This document shows, in pieces, positions 35,856 through 43,902 of a stretch of DNA of 64,000 nucleotides (its first letter is position 1; the number at the start of each line of letters is the position of its first letter). This DNA is from Novipirellula galeiformis (GTDB lineage: Bacteria > Planctomycetota > Planctomycetia > Pirellulales > Pirellulaceae). Below the pieces are notes generated by a model. That model was not told the DNA's origin. It saw only the letters and a list, made by a program, of their open reading frames with translations, and made no database searches. The stretch is taken from assembly GCF_007860095.1 (NCBI RefSeq), contig NZ_SJPT01000002.1, positions 62,001-126,000 of the forward strand, written 5' to 3'. The position numbers and the translations under genes are program-made.

Positions 35856-37358
35856 GTGACTGGCAACGACCTAGAGCTGAAAACTCTTTGCAATCACCTT
35901 TGGGAATCCGCGAATATCCTTCGCGGGCCGGTTGATGCTGCCGATTTCAAGACCTACATCTTTCCGCTGCTGTTTTTCAAACGCATCTCGGACGTTTACG
36001 ACGAGGAAATTCAAAACGCGCTTGATGAATCCGATGGCGACCAGCAATATGCTCAATTCCCCGAGAATCATCGCTTCCAGGTGCCCGAGGGATGCCACTG
36101 GGACGACGTCCGCAAAAAGACATCGAACGTTGGCAAATCCCTGCAACGTGCGATGCGAGAGATTGAAAAAGCTAACCCCGACACGCTCTACGGCATCTTC
36201 GGCGACGCCCAATGGACCAACAAAGATCGTCTTTCCGACGAATTGCTCTGTAACCTCGTGGAGCATTTTTCGCTGCTTCCGCTCGGTAACGATGCGGCCA
36301 GAGCCGATATCCTCGGTGGTGCTTACGAGTACTTGATTAAGAAATTTGCCGACGCGACTAACAAGAAAGCTGGTGAGTTCTACACGCCGAGAACAGTGGT
36401 CAATTTGATGATCCGCATTCTCCACCCAAAAGAAGGCGAGACGATCTACGATCCGGCATGTGGAACAGGGGGTATGTTGATCGAGGCAATTCAACATGTC
36501 AAAGAGCACGGAGGAAACGTTCGCAAGCTTTGGGGCAAGCTTTATGGCCAAGAGAAGAATCTGACCACATCATCCATCGCTCGTATGAATTGTTTCCTAC
36601 ACGGCGTCGAGGACTTTAAGATCGTTCGTGGCGACACGCTACGGACGCCCGCATTCCACAGCGGCGATGCGTTATCTAAATTTGATTGCGTCATCGCCAA
36701 TCCACCCTTCTCGCTCGAGAAGTGGGGTGAAGACGTTTGGGCGAGCGATCCATACGGCCGTAACTTTGCTGGCATGCCGCCGTCCAAGAGCGGCGACTTC
36801 GCTTGGGTCCAACACATGATCCAGTCGATGTCACCTCGCAAAGGGCGCATGGCTGTCGTGCTTCCCCACGGCGCACTCTTCCGGATGGGCAAAGAAGGAA
36901 CCATCCGCAAGAAACTCTTGAGCATGGACATCCTCGACGCCGTCATCGGCATGGGACCGAACTTGTTCTATGGAACCGGACTCGCCGCCTGCATCATGGT
37001 CTTCCGCAAGACCAAGCCGGCCAAGCGAAAGAAGCAAGTTCTGATCGTTGATGCATCAAGACAATTCAAGAAAGGCCGCGCCCAAAACGAGATGAATTCG
37101 AGCCATGTGGATCAAATATTCGAGTGGTATCGCGACTACAAGGATGTCGAAGGCGTTGCCCGCTGTGTCCCACTCGATGAGATCAAGGAGAACGATTGGA
37201 ATCTGAACATCCCGCGATACATCGAACCGATCATTGAAGAGGAAACGATTACCGTCGCAGAGGCAATCAGGAACCTTAAGGCGAGTCTAGATGCCGCCTA
37301 CGTTGCCGAGGACAAGCTCAAGGGATTGCTTAACAACGCTGGCCTGCTGAACAACTAA
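35856..37358 (+). CDS. hsdM: type I restriction-modification methyltransferase subunit (first copy)
   Basis: The 500-aa protein starts at GTG 35,856 and has the HsdM layout. The N-terminal domain includes FKTYIFPLLFFKRISDVYDE and YLIKKFADATNKKAGEFYTP, motif I DPACGTGGMLIEAI is at about residue 200, and the catalytic NPPF motif is at about residue 282 (N6-adenine methylation). Closely similar to the second hsdM at 38,431 in the N-terminal 300 residues but diverged at the C-terminus. A TIR-like gene follows after 11 bases. Two M subunits with a single S and R gene are unusual; they may serve different partners, or one may be the product of a cassette insertion. Confidence 0.92.
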   Translation: MTGNDLELKTLCNHLWESANILRGPVDAADFKTYIFPLLFFKRISDVYDEEIQNALDESDGDQQYAQFPENHRFQVPEGCHWDDVRKKTSNVGKSLQRAMREIEKANPDTLYGIFGDAQWTNKDRLSDELLCNLVEHFSLLPLGNDAARADILGGAYEYLIKKFADATNKKAGEFYTPRTVVNLMIRILHPKEGETIYDPACGTGGMLIEAIQHVKEHGGNVRKLWGKLYGQEKNLTTSSIARMNCFLHGVEDFKIVRGDTLRTPAFHSGDALSKFDCVIANPPFSLEKWGEDVWASDPYGRNFAGMPPSKSGDFAWVQHMIQSMSPRKGRMAVVLPHGALFRMGKEGTIRKKLLSMDILDAVIGMGPNLFYGTGLAACIMVFRKTKPAKRKKQVLIVDASRQFKKGRAQNEMNSSHVDQIFEWYRDYKDVEGVARCVPLDEIKENDWNLNIPRYIEPIIEEETITVAEAIRNLKASLDAAYVAEDKLKGLLNNAGLLNN

Positions 37359-37369
37359 GAACTCCACCA

Positions 37370-38434
37370 ATGCCAATCGAAATTCAAGACCCAACGCTGT
37401 TACCCGACGATTTTGCAATCTTTTATTGCTGGCAAGATCATCTTGATCGTGCATTGCACCGCTTTTTGATTCGTGACGCTCTAAACCGGGCGATCGAGCG
37501 AGTCCAAGAAGACATACCTTCAGATGTCAATTGCGTTTTGCGAGTAGACTCCGACACGAGTGGGCGAAGTGGAACTTTAGCAATCGCAGACACAATCATC
37601 GACAAGATTCGCGCCAGCTCGATGATGATTGCGGACGTGACGCCTTGCCTAAAAGATGAGGAGCACGGCAGATATTACCCGAATCCGAATGTCATGCTTG
37701 AGGTCGGCGTGGCTGCCCAGGCGCTTGGCTGGGGAAAAGTGGTTTGCTTGTTCAACGATGACGCGTGCACGACCGAGCAATTGCCGTTTGATATAAGACA
37801 TCGGAGAATCAGCAAATATCACTGCGAGAGCCGCGAGCAGCGCAGCACCGCTAGGACCGAACTTGAAAGCCTGCTAGCCGCAGCGATTCGAGTAACGCTA
37901 CAGGATGTTAGCCGCGGTGTGGTTGACCCAAGTCTTTCTGGTTCTCAGCTTCGGCATGAACGCGACTCCAGACTATTGAGAGAAACACTTGAAACAATAC
38001 ACACACCTACGCTATTCAGGTTTCTCGAGCGTGCCGCAAACTACAATTTGCATTACGACGTCATATTCTTTTGGCATTCGTTTCGCGCTCTAGTTTCATC
38101 TCCAGATTTTCGATTTTATGACCAAGTTCTCCAGGAACGGACACTTCACTTGTGTCGGTGCTGGGGCGAAGCGATCGACCTTGGCGATCAAGTCTTCCAT
38201 CCAGGCGGCAATGGGCAATTTGCCCGACGAGAGATGGACCAGGAATTTTACTCGCGATATGACAATGCACACGAGCGTTTGGACGCAGCGTTGAAGGCGT
38301 TTCTTGAGAGAGTTCATTCTGATTTTCAAGAATTGGATACACGGGCAACAGATGAGGTGGCGTGGAATTATCACTATCGCTTCATCGCAGGTGAACTGAC
38401 CGATGATCCTGCGGAGGCAACTGCGGAAGAATGA
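37370..38434 (+). CDS. TIR-like domain protein nested between two hsdM genes
   Basis: The 354-aa product begins with a strand FAIFYCWQDHLDR, then AIERVQEDIPSDVNCVLRVD, ADTIIDKIRASSMMIADVTP and YYPNPNVMLEVGVAAQALGW with KVVCLFND. This order (F-Y/S-W-Q, D-x-D, I.KI....ADVT, NPNV..E.G) is that of TIR-like nucleotide-hydrolase proteins, with the Glu in NVMLEVG in the catalytic position. The C-terminal half is helical and unrecognised. Its stop overlaps the second hsdM start by 4 bases (ATGA), so it is translated with the RM operon. It could be an NAD-depleting abortive effector linked to the RM system; that is inference. Confidence 0.7.
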   Translation: MPIEIQDPTLLPDDFAIFYCWQDHLDRALHRFLIRDALNRAIERVQEDIPSDVNCVLRVDSDTSGRSGTLAIADTIIDKIRASSMMIADVTPCLKDEEHGRYYPNPNVMLEVGVAAQALGWGKVVCLFNDDACTTEQLPFDIRHRRISKYHCESREQRSTARTELESLLAAAIRVTLQDVSRGVVDPSLSGSQLRHERDSRLLRETLETIHTPTLFRFLERAANYNLHYDVIFFWHSFRALVSSPDFRFYDQVLQERTLHLCRCWGEAIDLGDQVFHPGGNGQFARREMDQEFYSRYDNAHERLDAALKAFLERVHSDFQELDTRATDEVAWNYHYRFIAGELTDDPAEATAEE

Positions 38435-39918
38435 CTCACATAACCCAATCCCAACTCGAATCTTACCTCTGGGGCGCGGCGACGTTGCTTCGGGGGTTCA
38501 TTGATGCGGGCGACTACAAGCAGTACATCTTTCCGCTGCTGTTCTTCAAACGCATGTGCGATGTATACGATGAAGAATACGCGACTGCACTGGCTGCATC
38601 CGACGGCGACGAAGACTACGCCTCGTTCGCCGAAAACCATCGCTTTGTGATCTCCGAGGACGCCCACTGGAACGTCGTGCGGGAAACTGGCAAGAACGTC
38701 GGCAAAGCGATTCAGGACGCGATGCGCAAGATCGAGTCGGCCAACACCGACAAACTGTATGGCATCTTTGGCGACGCCCAGTGGACCAACAAAGACCGCC
38801 TGCCCGATCGCACGCTCAAGGAGATGATCGAGCACTTCAGTTCGCAAACGTTATCGATTGCCAACTGCCCCGAAGACGAACTCGGTGTCGGCTACGAGTA
38901 CCTGATCAAGAAATTCGCCGACGATTCCGGGCACACGGCAGCCGAGTTCTACACCAACCGCACCGTCGTGCATCTGATGACCGAGCTGCTGAAGCCGAAA
39001 CCGGGCGAGTCGATCTACGATCCCACCTGCGGCAGCGGTGGCATGCTGCTGTCGGCCATCACGCATCTGCAGCGTCAGAAGAAAGAGTGGCGGAACGTGC
39101 GGCTGTACGGGCAGGAGCGGAACCTGATGACATCGGCCATCGCCCGTATGAACTGCTTTCTGCACGGCGTCGAGGATTTCGAGATCGTCCGCGGCGACAC
39201 GCTCTCCGATCCGAAGTTCGTCGAGGGCGACCGGCTGCGGCAGTTCGACGTGGTGCTGGCCAATCCGCCGTACTCGATCAAGCAGTGGGATCGCGAAGCC
39301 TTCTCCGCCGATCCGTGGGGCCGCAACATCTACGGCACGCCGCCGCAGGGCCGAGCCGACTACGCCTTCTGGCAGCACATTATCCAGAGCATGCATCCGA
39401 AGACGGGCCGCTGTGCGATCCTGTTCCCGCACGGCGTGTTGTTCCGCAACGAAGAACGCGAGATGCGGCAAAAGCTGGTCGAGCACGACGTGATCGAGTG
39501 CGTGCTCGGTCTGGGGCCGAACCTGTTTTACAACTCGCCGATGGAAGCCTGCGTGGTCGTCTGCCGGATGAACAAGCCCCGCAAGCGGAAGAACAAGATT
39601 CTGATGATCAACGCGGTGAATGAGGTTGGTCGCGAGCAGGCACAAAGCTTCTTGGCTTCGGAACACATCGCCCGCATCCTAAAAGCATACAAATCGTCAA
39701 ATGGCATCGACCAGTTTTCCCGCTTCGTTGAAACAGGCGAATTGGAGCAACATGAATACAAACTAAGCATCCCCCTGTATGTCAGGCCCGATGATGACTC
39801 AACTGAGGTCGATGAAGTCGATGTCGCTAGTAGCGTCGCTATTTGGCAATCTAGTTCTGCAAAGCTTCGTTCGTCCATGTTTTCAATGATTTGCAGTTTG
39901 GAAAAAGGCCATTCATGA
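38431..39918 (+). CDS. hsdM: type I restriction-modification methyltransferase subunit (second copy)
   Basis: The 495-aa protein has YIFPLLFFKRMCDVYDEE at about residue 31, YLIKKFADDSGHTAAEFYTN, motif I DPTCGSGGMLLSAI at about 198 and NPPY at about 278. Its N-terminus overlaps the TIR-like stop by 4 bases and its C-terminus overlaps hsdS by 4 bases. Up to about 39,620 the codons are strongly G/C-ending. The last 100 codons are visibly more A/T-rich and match the style of hsdS, so the gene looks like a mosaic whose 3' end came with the specificity gene. Likely the M subunit that works with the adjacent HsdS. Confidence 0.92.
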   Translation: MTHITQSQLESYLWGAATLLRGFIDAGDYKQYIFPLLFFKRMCDVYDEEYATALAASDGDEDYASFAENHRFVISEDAHWNVVRETGKNVGKAIQDAMRKIESANTDKLYGIFGDAQWTNKDRLPDRTLKEMIEHFSSQTLSIANCPEDELGVGYEYLIKKFADDSGHTAAEFYTNRTVVHLMTELLKPKPGESIYDPTCGSGGMLLSAITHLQRQKKEWRNVRLYGQERNLMTSAIARMNCFLHGVEDFEIVRGDTLSDPKFVEGDRLRQFDVVLANPPYSIKQWDREAFSADPWGRNIYGTPPQGRADYAFWQHIIQSMHPKTGRCAILFPHGVLFRNEEREMRQKLVEHDVIECVLGLGPNLFYNSPMEACVVVCRMNKPRKRKNKILMINAVNEVGREQAQSFLASEHIARILKAYKSSNGIDQFSRFVETGELEQHEYKLSIPLYVRPDDDSTEVDEVDVASSVAIWQSSSAKLRSSMFSMICSLEKGHS

Positions 39919-41126
39919 CATCTGACACTACGATCGACCTAACTACCGACACTGAATGGAAAAGCGTCACATTTGGCGAAGTCGTAAAAGACGTCAAGGA
40001 ATCAGAACGCGAACCTGTTGCTGCTGGGCTTGAGTTCTATGTCGGCTTGGAGCACATGACACCCAACAACCTCGAACTTTCCGAGTGGGGAAGCTTGTTT
40101 GAAGATGATGTCTCTTTCACGAAGAGATTTCGCAAAGGCCAAGTTTTATTCGGGAAACGTCGCGCCTATCAACGCAAGGTAGTCGTTGCGGATTTTGACG
40201 GCATTTGTTCCAGTGACATTTTGACGTTCAAGCCACTGAACGCAGATTTGATTCCAGAACTCTTGCCGTTCATCGTTCAATCCGATGCGTTCTTTGATCA
40301 TGCACTTGATACGTCTTCTGGTTCATTATCGCCTCGTACGCGATGGAGCCAACTCAAGGATTTTCCGTTCCTGCTGCCCCCTAGAGACATCCAACATAAG
40401 ATTGCCTCGATCCTCAACAACACTGAATTGACGATTCGCGGCTATGAACAATCCGCTGAAAGGCTGTTGAAAGTAATCGACGTCATATCGGTAAATTATT
40501 TGCGCCAAGGTTGGGACGGAGTGCAACTTGGCGAACTGCTGACCGACTTACAATACGGCAGCTCGAAAAAGATGTGTAGCGAGTCCGAAAAAACAGTTCC
40601 TATTTTGCGAATTCCGAATGTCGTTGATCGGTCGATTGATCTTTCCGACCTATCACACACAGAATTGTCGGATACCGACAAAGACAAGTACCACCTCGAA
40701 AACGACGATGTACTTATCGTCAGGACCAATGGAAATCCTGAATACGTGGGGCGTACTGCTGTCGTTCGAGAACTGCCTCCCAATACCGTATTCGCAAGCT
40801 ACCTGATTCGACTTCGATGTGACAGTTCAAAACTTTTGCCTACTTTTCTTCATGTGGCACTGGCATCACCAAGAGTTCGACGCACGTTGCGACACGAAAT
40901 ACGGTCCAGCGCTGGAAACTACAATCTGAATACGAAGGGGATCAAACGTCAGGTGCTTCCGTTGCCGCCGCTAAAAGACCAGCAGGACTTCGTGGATGAA
41001 ATCGAAGGACTTTACACTAAGCACGCCGAATTAAATTGTCATGCCGAGGCATGCAAGACACTTAAGCGTTCACTCTTGAACCATCTTCTTAGCGGCAATT
41101 GTGATCTAATGGGAGCCGATGCGTGA
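39915..41126 (+). CDS. hsdS: type I restriction-modification specificity subunit
   Basis: The 403-aa protein (ATG 39,915, overlapping the hsdM stop) has two target-recognition domains. The first starts EWKSVTFGEVVKDV and ends at DFPFLLPPRDIQHKIASILN; the second starts WDGVQLGELLTDLQYGSSK and ends at RQVLPLPPLKDQQDFVDEIE. The L(P)PP...Q..I pattern at each end marks the conserved helices that set spacing between the two half-sites. It is more A/T-rich than the flanking hsdM and hsdR. The recognition sequence cannot be read from the protein. Confidence 0.9.
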   Translation: MTSDTTIDLTTDTEWKSVTFGEVVKDVKESEREPVAAGLEFYVGLEHMTPNNLELSEWGSLFEDDVSFTKRFRKGQVLFGKRRAYQRKVVVADFDGICSSDILTFKPLNADLIPELLPFIVQSDAFFDHALDTSSGSLSPRTRWSQLKDFPFLLPPRDIQHKIASILNNTELTIRGYEQSAERLLKVIDVISVNYLRQGWDGVQLGELLTDLQYGSSKKMCSESEKTVPILRIPNVVDRSIDLSDLSHTELSDTDKDKYHLENDDVLIVRTNGNPEYVGRTAVVRELPPNTVFASYLIRLRCDSSKLLPTFLHVALASPRVRRTLRHEIRSSAGNYNLNTKGIKRQVLPLPPLKDQQDFVDEIEGLYTKHAELNCHAEACKTLKRSLLNHLLSGNCDLMGADA

Positions 41127-41314
41127 GTCGGTATCGCGTCTTCATCAGCTCGGTTCAAAAAGAACTCGAAAACGACCGGATCGGGGCGCAGGAAATTCTG
41201 TGGACCGATCCCTTCCTGAAAAATCACTGCGATCCAGTGATGTACGAGTTCGAGCCTACTTCACCCCACGATGCCAAGAGGGAATACATGGGAGTCGTCC
41301 GCAAATGTCACTGA
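41123..41314 (+). pseudogene. truncated DUF4062 protein (N-terminal 63 residues)
   Basis: A GTG at 41,123 overlaps the hsdS stop (GTGA) and opens RVFISSVQKELENDRIGAQE, LWTDPFLKNHCDPVMYEFEP and DAKREYMGVVRKC before a TGA at 41,312-41,314. This is the start of DUF4062, a domain found at the N-terminus of much longer proteins that often accompany type I RM genes. Here it ends in mid-domain, exactly where the retron accessory gene begins (ATG 41,305). The coupled start shows that a full-length gene once followed hsdS. Confidence 0.7.
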
Positions 41315-42714
41315 CCCCAAAGTCGCTTTCTTATTCGCAAGTCCTCGGAAGCGATGAAATACAGTCATGGTTGGATCAGTTTGACAGCGAATTTCGACCG
41401 GTTGCGATTGAAATGCTCTGTCGGCTTAATTTCATCTCTCGTGACACCTACTCATTGTGGCTCAAGAGTAGTCTCGAAGAATTTGCAGGTGAACCAATGG
41501 CATTGTTCGCCGTGCGGAAGTTCGATTCCGAAACGACGTGCATATGGGACGATGACGGCAACACTCAGCAACGACCGGCCGAGTCTCAGGGTAGCGAAGA
41601 CCTCGTGCAATCCGTCGTCGCGAACTACCTGAAAAAGAACGCCCACACGGTGCTTGATCATCCAGGAATCGAGACAATCCGATCGAAGCGAATCAAGAAG
41701 ATCGTTTTGCTAGATGATTCTATGGGCAGCGGAGATCGCGTTGCCGGATTCATTGAGCGAATGATGAATCACAAGTCGTTCCTAAGTTTGTGGAGCTACG
41801 GAAAGGTCCGCATTGAAGTGCTTTCGTATGCCCGAACGTTTGAGTCTGAAACGAGAGTTCTGGATTCCTTGATTGGCTCAGTTCACCATAAGCGAGTTTA
41901 TCCAGCACATACAAAGATTCGATTTCACGGGCACATCGCATACAAACGAAACAACTACAGTCAGCGATGGGGGCATGGTTTTCGACGGATTCTGGATCTG
42001 TGTGACACAGTCAAGAAAGTGCGCCGGGACCGTCGCCGCGGATATGGTGAGACGATAGCGAACGTCGTCTTTTATCACAGCGTCCCCAATAACATCCCGG
42101 GAGTTTTCTGGTTTGACTCGCCTCGCTGGAACGCACTTTTCCCGAGACGAACGTTTCCATCTTGGCTGGATGAATTACTCGAAGGGAAAACGCCTACGCG
42201 GCAACTTAGAGATGATTCCGACGATGTTCGCGCGGAAAGTGAGTTGCTCATGATCCTCTCAGCCGTCCAACGAGGCGTACGCAACGAATACTCGATCGCC
42301 TGGAATATCGGTCTTGATCGGAAGGTGGTTGCAAACCTTATGCTTACATTGCGAAGTCGCGGCTTGCTAACCATCAAGAATCGGCTGACAAATGCGGGAA
42401 GAACTTATCTGCGCCGCAACAAGGATAAGCGAGAAGATCCTTCAACCGAATTTTCGTTATACATACCCAAATCATGGTGTGCTGGCCGGGAGACCGTTCA
42501 GCCGACTGGCTTGGATCGCGAAAGCGGGCAAGTTCAGTCAGAATCGGAAACTGGCTTGCCAGTGGAAGATGGGGAATCCGGAATGGGTTCTCTGGAAAGA
42601 ACTGACGCAAAGACGGCTCCGCCGTCCTTGTCTGTCATGACGCAAGTTCCTTCGACGTTGCCTCCTCGGGAGCGCCATGACAGACATGGCCCTTTCGGCT
42701 CAAGTGAGACGTGA
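41305..42714 (+). CDS. retron-associated phosphoribosyltransferase-like protein with winged helix
   Basis: From ATG 41,305 the protein is 469 aa. It carries KKIVLLDDSMGSGDRVAG at about residues 132-149, the PRPP-loop signature of the phosphoribosyltransferase fold. Further on, LMILSAVQRGVRNEYSIAWN and RKVVANLMLTLRSRGLLTIK form a winged HTH at about residues 310-360. A PRTase plus winged-helix partner beside a retron reverse transcriptase matches the accessory set of type III retrons. The last 70 or so residues are low-complexity and overlap a strongly structured RNA region, so the true C-terminus may be unconstrained. The stop lies directly before the RT start. Confidence 0.7.
   Translation: MSLTPKSLSYSQVLGSDEIQSWLDQFDSEFRPVAIEMLCRLNFISRDTYSLWLKSSLEEFAGEPMALFAVRKFDSETTCIWDDDGNTQQRPAESQGSEDLVQSVVANYLKKNAHTVLDHPGIETIRSKRIKKIVLLDDSMGSGDRVAGFIERMMNHKSFLSLWSYGKVRIEVLSYARTFESETRVLDSLIGSVHHKRVYPAHTKIRFHGHIAYKRNNYSQRWGHGFRRILDLCDTVKKVRRDRRRGYGETIANVVFYHSVPNNIPGVFWFDSPRWNALFPRRTFPSWLDELLEGKTPTRQLRDDSDDVRAESELLMILSAVQRGVRNEYSIAWNIGLDRKVVANLMLTLRSRGLLTIKNRLTNAGRTYLRRNKDKREDPSTEFSLYIPKSWCAGRETVQPTGLDRESGQVQSESETGLPVEDGESGMGSLERTDAKTAPPSLSVMTQVPSTLPPRERHDRHGPFGSSET
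42490..42714 (+). ncRNA. candidate retron msr-msd RNA, overlapping the end of the PRTase gene
   Basis: The 225 bases upstream of the RT start hold several hairpins. There is an 11-bp perfect stem (42,629-42,639 with 42,676-42,686) closing a branched loop that includes CTCC-TCG-GGAG. A GACGGC-TCC-GCCGTC hairpin lies at 42,612-42,626. An outer pairing of AGCCGA (42,500-42,505) with TCGGCT (42,695-42,700) could be the a1/a2 repeat. Retron RNAs normally lie just upstream of the RT. Exact ends and the branching G are not resolved. Confidence 0.4.
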
Positions 42715-43902
42715 ATGGAAACTTGGTCAGCACACCAGCTTTACACAGAAGCAGAGTCGTCGCTTGGCGAGGCTGCTGCGCGAAACTTGCAGGCGTATTC
42801 AGAGCAACTGCGCGCGAAAGGGCTCCCAGTCATTTTTTCTCTGCGGCATCTCGCGGAACTTTCGGGCGTTCGGTATTGGTTTCTTCACGAGACGGTCAAT
42901 CGAATGCGGGAAGTCGCAAACTACAGGATGTTCGCGATCAAGAAGAGATCCGGCGGTCGACGGCATATTCACTCTGTGAGTAACGAACTCGGAAGAGTCC
43001 AGCAATGGATCAATCAGCATCTTCTACAAAATTGTAAACCTCACGCCGCGTCGTTTGCCTTTCACAAGGAGGGAGGCATACGCCAGTGCGCAGAACGCCA
43101 CTGCGGTGCACGATGGCTGTTTCAGTTCGATCTCGTGGACTTCTTCTACGATGTCTCAGAAAGAGACTGCTTTAATGTGTTCAAAGGGCTGGGTTATCGT
43201 CCGCTTTTAGCATTTGAGCTTGCCCGGATCTGTACGACGACGCGTCTACCGGCGTGGTGTCCCCGTGCCGAATTCCATGGAGAACAATTGCGGTGGGAAA
43301 ATATTTGGTGCGAGGATGACTTGAACCCGGTCAATCCCAACACGTCTAGGAACTTTCCCTACTATGAGCGTTTTGGACGATTGGGAGCATTACCTCAAGG
43401 GGCACCAACGAGTCCAATGTTGTCAAATCTTGCAGCAAAATACTTGGATGAGTCACTCCAGCATTTCGCAAACAAAAATGGGCTAATCTATACGCGATAC
43501 GCGGATGACATCACGTTTTCGGCATGTCGCTTGGGCGTAGCGCGAGGACGTGTGCTGTGGCAGGTCAAGGACCTGATCAAACGCGCCCATTTCGCCGTGA
43601 ACCCGAAGAAAACACGGATTGCTGGGCCTGGCTCTAAGAAGCTAGTGCTGGGCCTTCTAGTTGATGGAAGTACGCCACGCATTTCTCGAGAGACTTATAA
43701 GAGAATCGAGAGGCTGCTGTACGGTGCAAAGCAGTTTGGGTTTGAAGCGGCCGCGTCACACTTCAAATTTGATTCAGCCTACGGTTTCCACAATCATTTG
43801 TCAGGACTCGTCGCATTCGTAAAGGATGTGGATCGTAAACGGTGGCAGGAGTTCAATGCTGTTCTTTTAAATGCAAAATCGAGTTGGGGTAACGATGTTT
43901 GA
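42715..43902 (+). CDS. retron-type reverse transcriptase
   Basis: The 395-aa protein has an N-terminal GLPVIFSLRHLAELSGV and RYWFLHETVNR pattern as in retron RTs. RSGGRRHIHSV (RT motif 1) follows, then WLFQFDLVDFFYDV with the first catalytic Asp at about residue 141. GALPQGAPTSPMLSNLAA is at about 225, and the YADD active site (YTRYADDITFSA) at about 262. It reads out of the PRTase gene and overlaps hsdR by 8 bases, so it is embedded in the RM operon. By family knowledge it would copy its cognate RNA into msDNA that, with the PRTase protein, forms a toxin-antitoxin-like phage sensor. Confidence 0.88.
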   Translation: METWSAHQLYTEAESSLGEAAARNLQAYSEQLRAKGLPVIFSLRHLAELSGVRYWFLHETVNRMREVANYRMFAIKKRSGGRRHIHSVSNELGRVQQWINQHLLQNCKPHAASFAFHKEGGIRQCAERHCGARWLFQFDLVDFFYDVSERDCFNVFKGLGYRPLLAFELARICTTTRLPAWCPRAEFHGEQLRWENIWCEDDLNPVNPNTSRNFPYYERFGRLGALPQGAPTSPMLSNLAAKYLDESLQHFANKNGLIYTRYADDITFSACRLGVARGRVLWQVKDLIKRAHFAVNPKKTRIAGPGSKKLVLGLLVDGSTPRISRETYKRIERLLYGAKQFGFEAAASHFKFDSAYGFHNHLSGLVAFVKDVDRKRWQEFNAVLLNAKSSWGNDV

